NCBI RefSeq assembly: GCF_017315725.1
Contig: NZ_JAFLRG010000001.1
Coordinates: 3,534,001-3,598,000 of the forward strand
Origin: Trinickia acidisoli
GTDB lineage: Bacteria > Pseudomonadota > Gammaproteobacteria > Burkholderiales > Burkholderiaceae
DNA length: 64,000 nucleotides
Direction of reading: 5' to 3'
Below are positions 44,854 to 56,466 of this stretch, piece by piece; the first letter of the stretch is position 1; every line of letters starts with the position of its first letter. A model generated the notes under the pieces. It was not told where the DNA came from. It did no database searches and saw only the letters and a program-made list of their open reading frames with translations. The translations under genes were made by a program, and so were the position numbers.

Positions 44854-46692
44854 ATGATTTTGTCCCTCAAGCAGCTTTTCACGCGCCCGGTCGGCGCTCG
44901 CCCCGCACGGCGCGCCGCGCCGGCGGGCCGCATCGTCGGCGCGGTGCTGTGCGCCTGGACGCTGGCCGCGATCCCCGCGCACGCCCAGGACCCGGCCCCG
45001 CCGGACGACAGCACCGCTAGCGCAACGGATCTGTTCGGGCCCTCGGTGCCGGAAGAAAACAAAGATCTGCCCGACGTTCCGCTGACGAGCCAAATCGTAT
45101 TTCAGGTTCTGGCGGCGGAAATCGCGTTGCAGCGCGAGCAGCCCGCGCCTGCGTATCAAACCTATCTCGCGCTTGCGCGCGACACGCACGATCCACGCAT
45201 GGCGGAGCGGGCGGCCGAGATCGCGCTCGGGGCGCAAAGCCCGTCCGACGCGCTGGCCGCCGCGCAACTATGGCGCGAGTATGCACCCAATTCCGAGCGG
45301 GCCGAGCAGCTCGACGCTTCGCTGCTCGTGTTGTCGGGCAAGCCCAGCGAGGCCGAGCCGATGCTCGCGAGCGAACTCGCGAAAGTGCCGGCCGATAACC
45401 GCGGCAACGCCCTGCTCGCGCTTCAGACGCTGCTCTCGCGCGGCCCGAACCGCGTGGGCGGCCTGCAAGTACTGCAGGATTTGCTGAAGAGCGATATGGA
45501 CCGCCCCGAGGCGCAGCTCGCGATCGGCCGGCAGCAATTGCTCGCCGACGACCGTCCCGGCGCGCGTGCGTCGTTCGAGCACGCCTTGAAGATCAAGCCC
45601 GACTTTCTGCCGGCGGCGCTTTCGCTCGGCCAGATGGGCCCCGACGAGCGCAAGGAAGGAATCGCGTCGTTCGAGTCGTACGTCAAGCAGAATCCGAAGG
45701 CGCGCGACGCTCGCCTCGCGCTGGCCCAGCTATATCTCGCGAGCGACCGGCTCGATGATGCGCAGAAGCAGTTCGAATCGCTGCGCTCGATGGACCCGCA
45801 AGATCCGATGCCGTTGCTCGCGCTCGGCCTCATCAAGGTTCAGCAAAAGCAATACGACGACGCGCAGAAGTATCTGAAGCAATACGCCGACTTGACGGAA
45901 AAGACGCCGGGCGCCGATCCCGGCCAGGCGTATCTCTATCTGGCGCAACTCGCGCTGGAACAGAAGCACGAGGACGATGCAGCAAAATGGCTCGACAAAG
46001 TCGCCCCGTCGAGCCAGCAATACGTCACCGCGCGCGTCACGCGGGCGCAGTTGCTCGCCAAGAACGGCAAGGTCGACGACGCCCGCAAGATCCTCGCCGG
46101 CATCCAAACGGACGACCCGCATGAGCAGGCGCTCGTCGCCCGCACGGACGCGGCCATCCTGTTCGACGCGAAGCGCTATCGCGAAGCCGAATCGCGCTTG
46201 CAAGAGGCCAACGACGCCTTCCCGAACGATCCCGACATTCAGTACGACTATGCGATGGCGGCCGAGAAGAACGGCGAGTACGACCTCATGGAAAACGTGC
46301 TGCGCAAGGTCATCGACGAGCAGCCCGACAATCCGCAGGCGTACAACGCGCTCGGCTACTCGCTCGCCGATCGCAACCAGCGCCTGGGAGAAGCCGACAA
46401 GCTGATCGAGAAGGCATCGGCGCTTGCGCCCAACGATGCGTTCATCATGGATAGCCTGGGTTGGGTCAAGTACCGCCAGGGCGACACGACCGACGCCGCG
46501 AAGCTGCTCAAGCACGCCTACGACATCCAGCCGAACGCCGAAATCGGGGCACATCTGGGCGAAGTGCTGTGGAAGAGCGGCGATCAGAAGCAGGCGCTCG
46601 AAGCCTGGCGCCGTGCGCACCAGCTCGAGCCCGACAACCAGACGCTCGTCAAAACGCTCGAACGCTTTCAAGTCAACATCAACGATCTCTGA
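44854..46692 (+). CDS. Exported tetratricopeptide repeat protein
   Basis: This 612-residue protein has a signal peptide (about 1-46, ending AIPAHAQ) followed by a series of TPR-type helix pairs to the C-terminus; clear ones include FLPAALSLGQMGPDERKE, DNPQAYNALGYSLADRNQ and YDIQPNAEIGAHLGEVLW. TPR proteins hold protein complexes together, and this one probably acts in the periplasm or at the outer membrane. It lies directly before lolB, with the lolB ATG overlapping its stop, an arrangement common in beta-proteobacteria. The start at 44854 gives a proper signal peptide; the longer frame from 44788 lies in the promoter area. Confidence 0.9.
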   Translation: MILSLKQLFTRPVGARPARRAAPAGRIVGAVLCAWTLAAIPAHAQDPAPPDDSTASATDLFGPSVPEENKDLPDVPLTSQIVFQVLAAEIALQREQPAPAYQTYLALARDTHDPRMAERAAEIALGAQSPSDALAAAQLWREYAPNSERAEQLDASLLVLSGKPSEAEPMLASELAKVPADNRGNALLALQTLLSRGPNRVGGLQVLQDLLKSDMDRPEAQLAIGRQQLLADDRPGARASFEHALKIKPDFLPAALSLGQMGPDERKEGIASFESYVKQNPKARDARLALAQLYLASDRLDDAQKQFESLRSMDPQDPMPLLALGLIKVQQKQYDDAQKYLKQYADLTEKTPGADPGQAYLYLAQLALEQKHEDDAAKWLDKVAPSSQQYVTARVTRAQLLAKNGKVDDARKILAGIQTDDPHEQALVARTDAAILFDAKRYREAESRLQEANDAFPNDPDIQYDYAMAAEKNGEYDLMENVLRKVIDEQPDNPQAYNALGYSLADRNQRLGEADKLIEKASALAPNDAFIMDSLGWVKYRQGDTTDAAKLLKHAYDIQPNAEIGAHLGEVLWKSGDQKQALEAWRRAHQLEPDNQTLVKTLERFQVNINDL

Positions 46693-47321
46693 TGCAGGTT
46701 TCGTCCTCTTTCGCTATTCGGCCCGCACGCCGCGCCGCGCTGAGCGTCATGGCCGCTCTCGCCGTCGCGCTCGCGGGTTGCGCGTCGCCCCCGACGCACG
46801 GCCCCTCGACTTCCAACGCCACACCCGAACTGTCGACGCAGACGACCCACGCGTACCACGGCCGCTTCGCGATCCGCTACGTCGACCAGTACGGGCAGCA
46901 GCGCAATGCCTATGGCAATTTCGACTGGCAGCAGCAAGGCGAGACCGTCACGCTGCAGCTATTGAATCCGTTCGGGCAAACGCTCGCGATCGTCACGTCC
47001 TCGCCGGCGTCGGCCTCGCTCGAAATGCCGAACCGGCAGCCCGTGACGGCCGACAACGTGAGCGAGCTGATGCAGCACACGCTCGGCTTCGCGTTGCCGA
47101 TCGAGGGGTTGCGGTATTGGCTCGAATCGTCGCCCGCGCCCACTTCGCGCGCGAAGACGATCGTCGATCCGGCGCAAACCTCGCGCCTGAAGGAGATCGA
47201 CCAGGAAGGCTGGACGATCGAATATCTCGCGTATGCCGACGCGCCCGCGACGGGCGTCAAGCGCCTCGATCTGACGCGCCAGGACCCGCCGCTCGACATC
47301 AAGCTCGTACTCGACCGCTGA
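46692..47321 (+). CDS. lolB: Outer-membrane lipoprotein LolB
   Basis: This 209-residue lipoprotein receives lipoproteins from LolA and inserts them into the outer membrane. The signal peptide ends in the lipobox LAGC (about residues 27-30), and the body has the LolA/B fold, with GRFAIRYVDQYGQQRNAYGN and WLESSPAP. It starts at the last base of the TPR gene stop. ispE follows, as in most proteobacteria. Confidence 0.95.
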   Translation: MQVSSSFAIRPARRAALSVMAALAVALAGCASPPTHGPSTSNATPELSTQTTHAYHGRFAIRYVDQYGQQRNAYGNFDWQQQGETVTLQLLNPFGQTLAIVTSSPASASLEMPNRQPVTADNVSELMQHTLGFALPIEGLRYWLESSPAPTSRAKTIVDPAQTSRLKEIDQEGWTIEYLAYADAPATGVKRLDLTRQDPPLDIKLVLDR

Positions 47322-47372
47322 GCGCGCCGCTCGACCGCGTCTCGTCTCACACCGCCTCGCATCGCATCCCAC

Positions 47373-48254
47373 ATGATCGAAATGCCCGACTCGCTGCGCG
47401 ACTGCGCGGCTCCCGCCAAGCTCAACCTGTTCCTGCACATCACGGGCCGCCGGCCCGACGGCTATCACGCGCTGCAAACGGTATTCCAGTTGATCGATTG
47501 GGGCGACGTCCTGCACTTCACGCTGCGTGAGGATGGACTCGTGCACCGCAAGACCGACGTGCCCGGCGTGCCGGAAGCGAGCGATCTCGTCGTGCGCGCG
47601 GCGATGCTGCTCAAAGCGCATACGGGCACGAGGCTCGGCGTCGACATCGAGATCGACAAGCGCTTGCCGATGGGGGCCGGGCTCGGCGGCGGCAGCTCGG
47701 ATGCCGCCACCACGCTGCTGGCGCTCAATCGGCTGTGGAAACTCGGCCTGTCCCGCGGTGTGCTCGAAACGCTGGCACTCCGACTGGGCGCCGACGTACC
47801 GTTCTTCGTCTTCGGCAAGAATGCGTTCGCCGAGGGTGTCGGGGAGGCACTCGCGGCGGTACAATTGCCGCCGCGCTACTTCCTGGTGGTCACGCCGAAC
47901 GTGCATGTTCCGACGGCAGCGATTTTTTCCGACAAGTCGTTGACAAGGGACTCTGAAGCCGTCACAATTACGGACTTTCTTGCACAGCAAAGCTGCGGCG
48001 CAAGATGGCCTGAAAGCTACGGCCGGAATGACATGCAGCCTGTTGTCGTGGGAAAATACGCGGAAGTCGCGCAGGTGCTTGAGTGGTTTAAACCCATCGC
48101 ACCGGCAAGGATGACCGGATCGGGTTCGAGTGTGTTTGCTGCGTTTCGGAGCATCGCCGAAGCGAAAGCGGCGCAGGGCATGCTACCCACAGGTTGGGTC
48201 AGCGCCGTGGCTTCGAGTCTGGATACGCATCCGCTCTTCGCTTTCGCGTCATAG
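47373..48254 (+). CDS. ispE: 4-diphosphocytidyl-2-C-methyl-D-erythritol kinase
   Basis: This 293-residue GHMP kinase catalyses the ATP-dependent step of the MEP isoprenoid pathway. The ATP-binding motif is [19 protein letters not shown] near residue 97. The start [20 protein letters not shown] and the late motif [12 protein letters not shown] are typical. It lies between lolB and tRNA-Gln/prs, a standard order. Confidence 0.97.
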   Translation: MIEMPDSLRDCAAPAKLNLFLHITGRRPDGYHALQTVFQLIDWGDVLHFTLREDGLVHRKTDVPGVPEASDLVVRAAMLLKAHTGTRLGVDIEIDKRLPMGAGLGGGSSDAATTLLALNRLWKLGLSRGVLETLALRLGADVPFFVFGKNAFAEGVGEALAAVQLPPRYFLVVTPNVHVPTAAIFSDKSLTRDSEAVTITDFLAQQSCGARWPESYGRNDMQPVVVGKYAEVAQVLEWFKPIAPARMTGSGSSVFAAFRSIAEAKAAQGMLPTGWVSAVASSLDTHPLFAFAS

Positions 48255-48318
48255 GTTTCGCGTCGTTGGGGCTTCGTCGGGGCTGTCTCGCAGGCCCGAC
48301 GAAGCTCAGAGTCAGTGT

Positions 48319-48395
48319 AGGGGAGTCGCCAAGTTGGTCAAGGCACCGGATTTTGATTCCGGCATGCGAGGGTTCGAGTCCTTCCTCCCCTGCCA
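48319..48395 (+). tRNA. tRNA-Gln (anticodon TTG)
   Basis: A full cloverleaf of 77 bases including the encoded CCA can be folded. The acceptor stem AGGGGAG pairs with CTCCCCT, the anticodon stem is CCGGA/TCCGG with loop TTTTGAT (anticodon TTG), and the T-arm contains GGTTCGAGTCC. The anticodon reads CAA/CAG glutamine codons. It is set between ispE and prs and is probably processed from their common transcript. Confidence 0.97.
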
Positions 48396-48431
48396 TACGT
48401 TCCCGCAGTTCCCGCCTCCAGCAGCAGGTGC

Positions 48432-49391
48432 ATGATGAGCAGCCATGACGGCCTGATGGTTTTTACTGGCAACGCGAATCCGGCGCTTGCGCAGGAAGTC
48501 GTCAAAATCCTCGGCATTCCCCTCGGCAAAGCAATGGTCAGCCGTTTCTCCGACGGTGAGATCCAGGTCGAGATCCAGGAAAACGTGCGCGGCAAGGACG
48601 TCTTCGTCCTTCAATCGACGTGCGCGCCGACGAACGACAACCTGATGGAGTTGATGATCATGGTCGATGCGCTCAAGCGCGCGTCGGCCGGTCGGATCAC
48701 CGCCGCCATCCCCTACTTCGGCTACGCCCGCCAAGATCGTCGCCCGCGTTCGGCGCGCGTCGCGATCTCGGCGAAGGTCATCGCCAACATGCTGGAAATC
48801 GCCGGCGTCGAGCGGATGATCACGATGGATCTGCACGCCGACCAGATTCAAGGCTTCTTCGACATCCCGGTCGACAACATCTACGCGACGCCCGTGCTGC
48901 TCGGCGATCTGCGCAAGCAGAACTACGAGAACCTGCTCGTCGTGTCGCCGGACGTCGGCGGTGTCGTGCGCGCCCGCGCGCTCGCGAAGCAATTGAACTG
49001 CGATCTCGCGATCATCGACAAGCGTCGCCCCAAGGCGAACATCGCCGAGGTGATGAACATCATCGGTGAAGTCGAAGGACGCACCTGCGTGATCATGGAC
49101 GACATGGTCGATACCGCGGGCACGCTGTGCAAGGCCGCGCAAGTACTCAAGGAGCGCGGCGCGAAGCAAGTCGTCGCCTATGCGACGCACCCGGTGCTTT
49201 CGGGCGGTGCGGCTGAGCGCATCACGAACTCGTCGCTCGACGAACTCGTCGTCACCGATACGATTCCGCTGAGCGAAGAAACGCGCGTGTGCGCGAAGAT
49301 CCGTTCGCTCTCGTGCGCGGGCCTGCTCGCCGAGACGTTCTCGCGTATCCGCCGTGGCGATTCGGTGATGTCGCTGTTCGCCGAAAGCTGA
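48432..49391 (+). CDS. prs: Ribose-phosphate pyrophosphokinase
   Basis: This 319-residue enzyme makes PRPP for nucleotide, histidine and tryptophan synthesis. The PRPP-binding motif is [19 protein letters not shown] near residue 218, and the flexible catalytic part includes [19 protein letters not shown] near 169. Two adjacent ATG codons (48432 and 48435) are both possible starts. It follows tRNA-Gln by 36 bp and is followed by a terminator hairpin before rplY. Confidence 0.98.
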   Translation: MMSSHDGLMVFTGNANPALAQEVVKILGIPLGKAMVSRFSDGEIQVEIQENVRGKDVFVLQSTCAPTNDNLMELMIMVDALKRASAGRITAAIPYFGYARQDRRPRSARVAISAKVIANMLEIAGVERMITMDLHADQIQGFFDIPVDNIYATPVLLGDLRKQNYENLLVVSPDVGGVVRARALAKQLNCDLAIIDKRRPKANIAEVMNIIGEVEGRTCVIMDDMVDTAGTLCKAAQVLKERGAKQVVAYATHPVLSGGAAERITNSSLDELVVTDTIPLSEETRVCAKIRSLSCAGLLAETFSRIRRGDSVMSLFAES

Positions 49392-49447
49392 AGCAAAGCA
49401 TCCCGTATTCGCCGAAGGCACCCCCTCATAGGGCGGCTTCGGCAAAA

Positions 49448-49480
49448 GGCGCGTTTCGGTCATCGAAACGCGCCGTTTTC
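49448..49480 (+). terminator. Terminator-like hairpin between prs and rplY
   Basis: A perfect 11-bp stem GGCGCGTTTCG (49448-49458) and CGAAACGCGCC (49464-49474) with a five-base loop is followed by GTTTTC. The T-run is short, so termination may be partial, allowing some readthrough from prs into rplY. Confidence 0.65.
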
Positions 49481-49572
49481 ATCCGGAGCCCAATCTGCCG
49501 CGTCATTCTGTCGCGGCCTTACGAAGGGCTCCGTTTCACTGCCTGGTCGCGGGCAGCTATTGGAGATTGAAC

Positions 49573-50184
49573 ATGAAAGTCGTCGCTTTCGAGCGTAACC
49601 TGCAAGGTACGGGTGCGAGCCGCCGCCTGCGCAACTCCGGCAAGACGCCGGGGATCGTGTATGGCGCAGCCGCGGAACCCCAACTGATCGAACTCGATCA
49701 CAACGCGCTGTGGCATGCGCTGAAGAAGGAAGCCTTCCACTCGTCGATCCTCGACCTCGAAGTGGCCGGCCAAGCGCAACGCGTGCTGCTGCGTGACGTG
49801 CAATATCACCCGTTCCGTCAGCTCGTGCTGCACGTCGACTTCCAACGCGTCGACCCGAACAAGAAGCTGCACACGAAGGTGCCCGTGCACTTCATGAACC
49901 AGGAAACGAATCCGGCCGTGAAGCTCGGCGGCGCGATCATCTCGCACGTCATCACGGAAATCGACATCGAGTGCCTGCCGGCCGATCTGCCTGAATTCGT
50001 CGAGCTCGACCTCGCGAAGATCGAAACCGGTCAATCGCTGCACGCGAAGGACATCACGCTGCCGAAGGGTGTGTCGCTCGTGGCGCATACGGAAAGCGAA
50101 AACCCGGTGGTTGCCTCGGCGTCTGTGCCGGCCGGCGCCGCATCGGCTGAAGCTGCCGCGGAAGGCGAAGCGCCTGCCGCATAA
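49573..50184 (+). CDS. rplY: 50S ribosomal protein L25 (CTC form)
   Basis: This 203-residue long-form L25/general stress protein CTC binds 5S rRNA. The N-terminal L25 domain (about 1-95; [20 protein letters not shown]) is followed by the TL5/CTC C-terminal beta domain, with [21 protein letters not shown], and an Ala/Glu-rich tail. The ATG at 49573 has GGAG seven bases upstream; an in-frame TTG two codons earlier is unlikely. It is cotranscribed towards pth or separately ended by the terminator that follows. Confidence 0.96.
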   Translation: MKVVAFERNLQGTGASRRLRNSGKTPGIVYGAAAEPQLIELDHNALWHALKKEAFHSSILDLEVAGQAQRVLLRDVQYHPFRQLVLHVDFQRVDPNKKLHTKVPVHFMNQETNPAVKLGGAIISHVITEIDIECLPADLPEFVELDLAKIETGQSLHAKDITLPKGVSLVAHTESENPVVASASVPAGAASAEAAAEGEAPAA

Positions 50185-50239
50185 GGCACGCTGCTCGCAT
50201 CTACCCTCTCGATCCGTTTCATTGAAACGGACGACGTGA

Positions 50240-50270
50240 CCCGCCGCGGCTTGCTCGGCGGGTTTTTTTT
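50240..50270 (+). terminator. Intrinsic terminator after rplY
   Basis: CCCGCCG (50240-50246) pairs with CGGCGGG (50256-50262), followed by eight T residues. This is a textbook rho-independent terminator and separates rplY from pth. Confidence 0.9.
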
Positions 50271-50318
50271 CGCATACATCAATCTCTCGTTCTTGGGCCG
50301 GTTCGCCGGCATCAAAGC

Positions 50319-50921
50319 ATGATCAAGCTCATCGTCGGGCTCGGCAATCCGGGCGCGGAATACACGGCCACACGGCACAACGCCGGCTTTTGGCTCGTCG
50401 ATCAGCTCGCGCGTGAAGCGGGCGCCGCGCTGCGCGACGAACGGCGCTTTCACGGCTTCTATGCAAAGGCGCGTCTTTACGGCGAAGAAGTTCATTTGCT
50501 GGAGCCACAGACGTACATGAACCGCTCCGGGCAGTCCGTTGTCGCCGTCGCTCACTTCTTCAAAATTTTGCCTGATGAGATGCTCGTTGCCCACGACGAG
50601 CTCGACTTGCCGCCCGGCGCCGTCAAACTCAAGCTCGGCGGCGGCAGCGGCGGCCACAACGGGCTCAAGGACATCTCGGCGCACCTATCCTCGCAGCAGT
50701 ACTGGCGATTGCGAATCGGCATCGGCCATCCGCGCGATCTGATTCCGGAAAGCGCTCGCGCGGGCGCGAGGCCCGACGTCGCGAACTTCGTGCTGAAGCC
50801 GCCGCGCAGGGAAGAACAGGATGTGATCGACGCGGCGATAGAGCGCTCGCTCGCCGTCATGCCGCACGTCGTGAAGGGTGCGCCGGAGCGCGCGATGATG
50901 CAGTTGCATAGCGGCGGCTGA
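50319..50921 (+). CDS. pth: Peptidyl-tRNA hydrolase
   Basis: This 200-residue enzyme frees tRNA from peptidyl-tRNA dropped by ribosomes. The catalytic His is in [16 protein letters not shown] near residue 22, with the conserved Asn in TYMNRSG near 68 and the acidic [10 protein letters not shown] near 93. [11 protein letters not shown] is the second signature. It lies in its normal place after rplY. Confidence 0.98.
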   Translation: MIKLIVGLGNPGAEYTATRHNAGFWLVDQLAREAGAALRDERRFHGFYAKARLYGEEVHLLEPQTYMNRSGQSVVAVAHFFKILPDEMLVAHDELDLPPGAVKLKLGGGSGGHNGLKDISAHLSSQQYWRLRIGIGHPRDLIPESARAGARPDVANFVLKPPRREEQDVIDAAIERSLAVMPHVVKGAPERAMMQLHSGG

Positions 50922-50968
50922 AGCGCCGAGGAGACAGCACCGCTCGGGCGCCCTCTTCGATCCCGTCG

Positions 50969-51271
<303 letters not shown>

Positions 51272-51340
51272 TTATAGCGCTTGGGCCATCGACACTGCTT
51301 ATAGCCTAGAGAGGAGCGCCGCGCCGCCGCGGCCCGAACT

Positions 51341-52237
51341 TCAGCGCTGGCTAACTGAGCGGCCCAAATTCTTGAATTCGAACCGAAGAATCTTTCCCGT
51401 CACGGCCCACGAAAAAGGGTGACGCGAGAAGAGCTCCCACGATAATTTCCTAGCCCGCGAAAGGTGGTTCGCTCGGTATAAGTGCCCCAGCAAGCTAAGG
51501 CTATGGTGCCTACGCACGTGTGGGTATCGATCAAGCAACCTTGCGTTCTTTTTGAGAAGAAGGCCGATGCTTTCAATGAATTTCGTGTGAATCGAACTCC
51601 TGCTCAGGCTCGTGCCGGCATGAGCATAAATACTGACAAGCACGTGCGGTATCGGCTTACACTTTGCCCCGCTCGCTTCGAGGCGAAGGAACAGATCGAT
51701 GTCCTCGGACACCGTCATCTTTGTGTCGAATCCGCCAAGACTGCGTAACAACTCCGCGCGAACGACAACGCCAAAAGAGACGGCGAGCTGGTAAAGATAT
51801 GCCCTGTCACTCGCTGCGGTTGCCCAAATCGTGCGGCTGCATGCTCCTTTGGCGCTGTCTGCTCCGCACTCGATTTTCTCGATCCCACTCCACGTCCAGC
51901 TCAAGGAGTTGTCCGATTCGAACGCCTGCAAATGCCTCTGCAAAAAATCCGGCTTCAGTTCGTCGTCGTCATCCAAAAACGCAATCAGCGCTCCCCGCGC
52001 CTCGGAGATGCCGCGATTTCTCGAAGCCGACGCACCTAGCGCCTCAGGGTGCCGGAACACTCTGATTCGAGCATCACACAACTGATCCACGTATGCATTC
52101 GTTTCGCTGTCGTCCCCGTCGTTCACGACGATCGCTTCGAACGAGTCGCAGCGCTGAGCAAGCAAGCTTTCCAGTGCTCGTTTGAGCAACGTCGGCCGAC
52201 GATGGGTTGGAACGACTACCGAAAATTTAGGCGACAT
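51341..52237 (-). CDS. Family 2 glycosyltransferase
   Basis: This 298-residue GT-A glycosyltransferase has the start FSVVVPTHRRPTLLKRALE, the nucleotide-sugar strand IVVNDGDD near residue 37 and the metal-binding DxD region LIAFLDDDDELKPDFL near 89. No membrane segment is evident, so it acts at the cytoplasmic face. It probably adds a sugar to a surface glycan. It is somewhat lower in GC than its neighbours and sits between coaD and the ferredoxin gene, which suggests insertion. Confidence 0.92.
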   Translation of the reverse strand: MSPKFSVVVPTHRRPTLLKRALESLLAQRCDSFEAIVVNDGDDSETNAYVDQLCDARIRVFRHPEALGASASRNRGISEARGALIAFLDDDDELKPDFLQRHLQAFESDNSLSWTWSGIEKIECGADSAKGACSRTIWATAASDRAYLYQLAVSFGVVVRAELLRSLGGFDTKMTVSEDIDLFLRLEASGAKCKPIPHVLVSIYAHAGTSLSRSSIHTKFIESIGLLLKKNARLLDRYPHVRRHHSLSLLGHLYRANHLSRARKLSWELFSRHPFSWAVTGKILRFEFKNLGRSVSQR

Positions 52238-52252
52238 AAGTAAAACGAACGC

Positions 52253-52759
52253 TCAGGGTCGCGGCTGCGACGCTTGCGTCATCTCGGCCACTTTGTCCTT
52301 CAGCCACTTCTCGACCGAAGGGAACACGAACTTGCTGACGTCGCCGCCCAGTTGCGCGATCTCGCGCACGATCGTACCCGAGATGAACTGGTATTGATCC
52401 GAAGGCGTCATGAACATCGTCTCGACGTCGGGCAACAAATAGCGATTCATGCCAGCCATCTGAAATTCGTACTCGAAGTCCGACACGGCTCGCAAGCCAC
52501 GCACGATCACGCGCGCATTGTTCGCCCGCACGAAATCCTTGAGCAGGCCTTTGAAACTGATGACCTGCACGTTCGGATAGTGCCCGAGTACTTCCTGCGC
52601 GATGTCGAGCCGCTCCTGTAGCGTGAAGAACGGCTTCTTGTTACGGCTGTCGGCCACACCGACGACGAGCGTATCGAAAATGCTCGACGCGCGCCGAACG
52701 AGATCTTCATGACCGCGCGTGAGCGGATCGAACGTACCCGGGTACACGGCGACTACCAT
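52253..52759 (-). CDS. coaD: Phosphopantetheine adenylyltransferase
   Basis: This 168-residue enzyme makes dephospho-CoA in coenzyme A synthesis. The nucleotidyl-transfer motif is [17 protein letters not shown] near residue 3, and the late motif [14 protein letters not shown] near 127 corresponds to the ISS(T)xVRE signature. rsmD lies upstream on the same strand, 110 bp away. Confidence 0.98.
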   Translation of the reverse strand: MVVAVYPGTFDPLTRGHEDLVRRASSIFDTLVVGVADSRNKKPFFTLQERLDIAQEVLGHYPNVQVISFKGLLKDFVRANNARVIVRGLRAVSDFEYEFQMAGMNRYLLPDVETMFMTPSDQYQFISGTIVREIAQLGGDVSKFVFPSVEKWLKDKVAEMTQASQPRP

Positions 52760-52869
52760 CGAGCATCTCCTGTCATCATCCTGTTGGACGCGGGCATGCG
52801 CTCTCTAAGCCGCCGCCGGCCATGACGCGGCTTGACGTGGCCGACGTCTATTGCTGTTGGAAAGGCGCA

Positions 52870-53490
52870 TTATTCATCATTTTCGCGCCGCAGCAAATGG
52901 TAGTGTACGGCGCCCGCCTTGCCCTGTCGCACGATCTGCCAGCCGGCCAGCACGTCGACGTCGCCCAACGCCAGCGGGGAGCCCGATTCGACATACAAAT
53001 AGCCGCCCTGCGCGACGAGCGGCGCGGCCGATTCGAGCGCGCGCGCCAGGACTAAAACCTCGCCGAACGGTGGGTCGAGAAAGACGACGTCGAACGAGCC
53101 CGGCGGCAGACCGCCCGCGAGCCGCAAGCCGTCGGCCTCGACGACTTCCACGGCCTGCGCCGACAGACGGGCGCGAGTCTCGCGCAATTGGTGCGCCGCT
53201 TTCGCGTTGCGCTCAACCATCAGCACGCGCGCCGCGCCGCGGGAAGCAGCCTCGAATCCAAGCGCGCCGGTACCCGCGAACACGTCGAGGCAGCGCCAGC
53301 CGTCGAGCCGCTGGCCAAGCCAATTGAACAGCGTTTCGCGGACGCGGTCGGGCGTCGGCCGCAACCCCTCGAGGTCGAGCACTTGCAGCGGCGTGCGCTT
53401 CCAGTCTCCACCGATGATGCGAACGGTATGCGGCTTGCCGCGGGCTGGCGTCGCGCCGGGCGCGCGGGTGACGGACGAGGAACGGGACAT
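52870..53490 (-). CDS. rsmD: 16S rRNA (guanine(966)-N(2))-methyltransferase
   Basis: This 206-residue methyltransferase modifies 16S rRNA. The SAM motif is LDVFAGTGALGFEAASRGA near residue 66, and the catalytic N6/N4-type motif is VVFLDPPFG near 139. The N-terminal RIIGGDWKRTPL is typical. I start at the ATG at 53490; the frame continues upstream through the intergenic region without conserved sequence. It is divergent from ftsY. Confidence 0.96.
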   Translation of the reverse strand: MSRSSSVTRAPGATPARGKPHTVRIIGGDWKRTPLQVLDLEGLRPTPDRVRETLFNWLGQRLDGWRCLDVFAGTGALGFEAASRGAARVLMVERNAKAAHQLRETRARLSAQAVEVVEADGLRLAGGLPPGSFDVVFLDPPFGEVLVLARALESAAPLVAQGGYLYVESGSPLALGDVDVLAGWQIVRQGKAGAVHYHLLRRENDE

Positions 53491-53732
53491 GCGTGCGATA
53501 GCGAATGGAAAGCGATAAAACCCGGCGAAAACCCGCTCGGGCGCGACGGCCAACGTTACCACAGCCACCGCCGCGCCTGCGAGGCGCGCGCAGCGCCCTC
53601 TTGCGGCGCGCCTGGTAAAATAGCGCCCTTCGAGCGCATTGCCGCACAGCCGGTCCGCCGCGGCGCATGCGCGGCCATGCGCCATCCATTGCCGCCGTAG
53701 GCAGTTTGCGGCGGTATCCATCACGGCACACC

Positions 53733-54992
<1,260 letters not shown>

Positions 54993-55004
54993 GCCGCACC
55001 GCTC

Positions 55005-55051
55005 GAAGCAAAGCGCGCGCACCGCACATAGCGGCACGCGCGCTTTGCTTC
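55005..55051. terminator. Long inverted repeat between ftsY and maiA
   Basis: A perfect 15-bp stem GAAGCAAAGCGCGCG (55005-55019) and its complement (55037-55051) flank a 17-base loop, midway between two converging genes. There is no T-run on either side. Convergent position suggests a bidirectional transcript end, whether by this stem or with Rho. Confidence 0.55.
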
Positions 55052-55071
55052 CGGTGCCACGGCTACCGCGG

Positions 55072-55716
55072 CTACTCGGCGTCGGGCTGCTGTCCCGGCG
55101 CCGCGCGCACGAATGCATCGTGGCGGGCCGCTTCGTCGTAGATCCGTTGGATCGTCGGATACGCCTGCATGTCGATGTCGAACCGCAGCGCGTTGAACAC
55201 TTGCGGCACGAGCGCCAGGTCGGCCATCGTCGGCGTATCGCCAAACACGAATTTGCCTGTGCGCGAATCGGCAGCAAGCCTCGATTCGAGCACGCCGAAG
55301 CCGTTGTCGATCCAATGCTTGTACCAGGCGTCTTTTGCTTCGTTGGTCACGCCCAGTTCGTGCTTCAGATACTTGAGCACGCGCAGATTGTTGATCGGAT
55401 GGATTTCGCAGGCGATTTGCAGCGCGATCCCACGGACATAGGCGCGATCGCCAGGCGTGGCCGGCAAGAGCGGCGGATGGGGATACATCTCTTCGAGGTA
55501 CTCGATGATCGCGAGCGACTGCTGCAACACCTGATCGCCGTCGATGAGCGTCGGCACGATGCCGTCGGGGCACACACGCCGATACTCGGGCATGAGTTGC
55601 TCGCCGCCGTCGCGCAGCAAATGCACGGCCGCGTATTCGTATGGCAAGCCCTTCAGATTGAGGGCGATGCGCACGCGATAAGCGGCCGAACTGCGGAAAT
55701 AGCTGTAAAGCTTCAT
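55072..55716 (-). CDS. maiA: Maleylacetoacetate / maleylpyruvate isomerase (zeta-class GST)
   Basis: This 214-residue enzyme isomerises the ring-cleavage product in tyrosine (homogentisate) or gentisate breakdown, with glutathione. The zeta-class signature SSAAYRVRIALNLKG lies at residues 9-23, with the thioredoxin-like N-domain to about 80 and a helical C-domain. An FAH family hydrolase lies directly upstream on the same strand, the enzyme for the next step. Confidence 0.94.
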   Translation of the reverse strand: MKLYSYFRSSAAYRVRIALNLKGLPYEYAAVHLLRDGGEQLMPEYRRVCPDGIVPTLIDGDQVLQQSLAIIEYLEEMYPHPPLLPATPGDRAYVRGIALQIACEIHPINNLRVLKYLKHELGVTNEAKDAWYKHWIDNGFGVLESRLAADSRTGKFVFGDTPTMADLALVPQVFNALRFDIDMQAYPTIQRIYDEAARHDAFVRAAPGQQPDAE

Positions 55717-55749
55717 CGATCGTCTCCCGTCGTCTCCTGGTGCGCCCCG

Positions 55750-56466
55750 TTAGATCACGCGCACGCTCAGTTCGCCCAAGCCGTCGACGCCGCCCGTCAT
55801 GAGCTCGCCGCGGGCAACCGCTCCGACACCCTCGGGCGTGCCCGTGAACACGAGGTCGCCCGGCTCGAGGGTAAACAACGTCGACAAATAAGCGATCGTT
55901 TCGGCCGTCGACCAAATGAGCTGCGAGACGTCCGAACGCTGCCGCTCGGCGCCGTTGACCTCGAGCCAAATCGCGCCGCGTTCGATGTGACCGACACGCG
56001 ATACCGGGTGAATGGGCCCGAGCGGGGCCGAGTGGTCGAAGCCCTTGGCAACGTCCCACGGACGACCCATTTTCTTGGCTTCGGCCTGCAGGTCGCGCCG
56101 CGTCATATCGAGACCGAGCGCGTAACCATAGACGTGTTCGAGCGCATGCTCGACAGCGATGTCGCGCCCTGCGCGGCCGATCGCAGCGACGAGTTCCATT
56201 TCGTGGTGAACGTCGTTCGTGCGCGACGGGTAGGGAAATTCTCCTGTCGTGCCCGGCGCCACGTACAGCACGGCATCGGCCGGTTTCGAGAAGAAGAACG
56301 GCGGCTCGCGGTCGGGATCGTGGCCCATCTCGCGCGCGTGCGCGGCGTAATTGCGGCCGACGCAATAGACGCGGCGCACCGGAAAGCGCTCGCGCGCGCT
56401 CGCGGTATCGGCGCTTTCGGCGATCGGCACGGCGACAGCCGGCGCAGGGGCAAAGACAAATTCCAT
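55750..56466 (-). CDS. Fumarylacetoacetate hydrolase family protein
   Basis: This 238-residue enzyme has the FAH fold with metal ligands in EMELVAAIGRAG near residue 86 and YALGLDMTRRDLQ near 111; YCVGRNYAAHAREMG near 35 is also typical. It would hydrolyse fumarylpyruvate or a like diketo acid, forming a pathway pair with the isomerase downstream. The small size fits fumarylpyruvate hydrolase (gentisate branch) better than true FAH, which is larger. I start at the ATG at 56466, after GGAGA; the frame continues further upstream without conserved sequence. Confidence 0.93.
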   Translation of the reverse strand: MEFVFAPAPAVAVPIAESADTASARERFPVRRVYCVGRNYAAHAREMGHDPDREPPFFFSKPADAVLYVAPGTTGEFPYPSRTNDVHHEMELVAAIGRAGRDIAVEHALEHVYGYALGLDMTRRDLQAEAKKMGRPWDVAKGFDHSAPLGPIHPVSRVGHIERGAIWLEVNGAERQRSDVSQLIWSTAETIAYLSTLFTLEPGDLVFTGTPEGVGAVARGELMTGGVDGLGELSVRVI

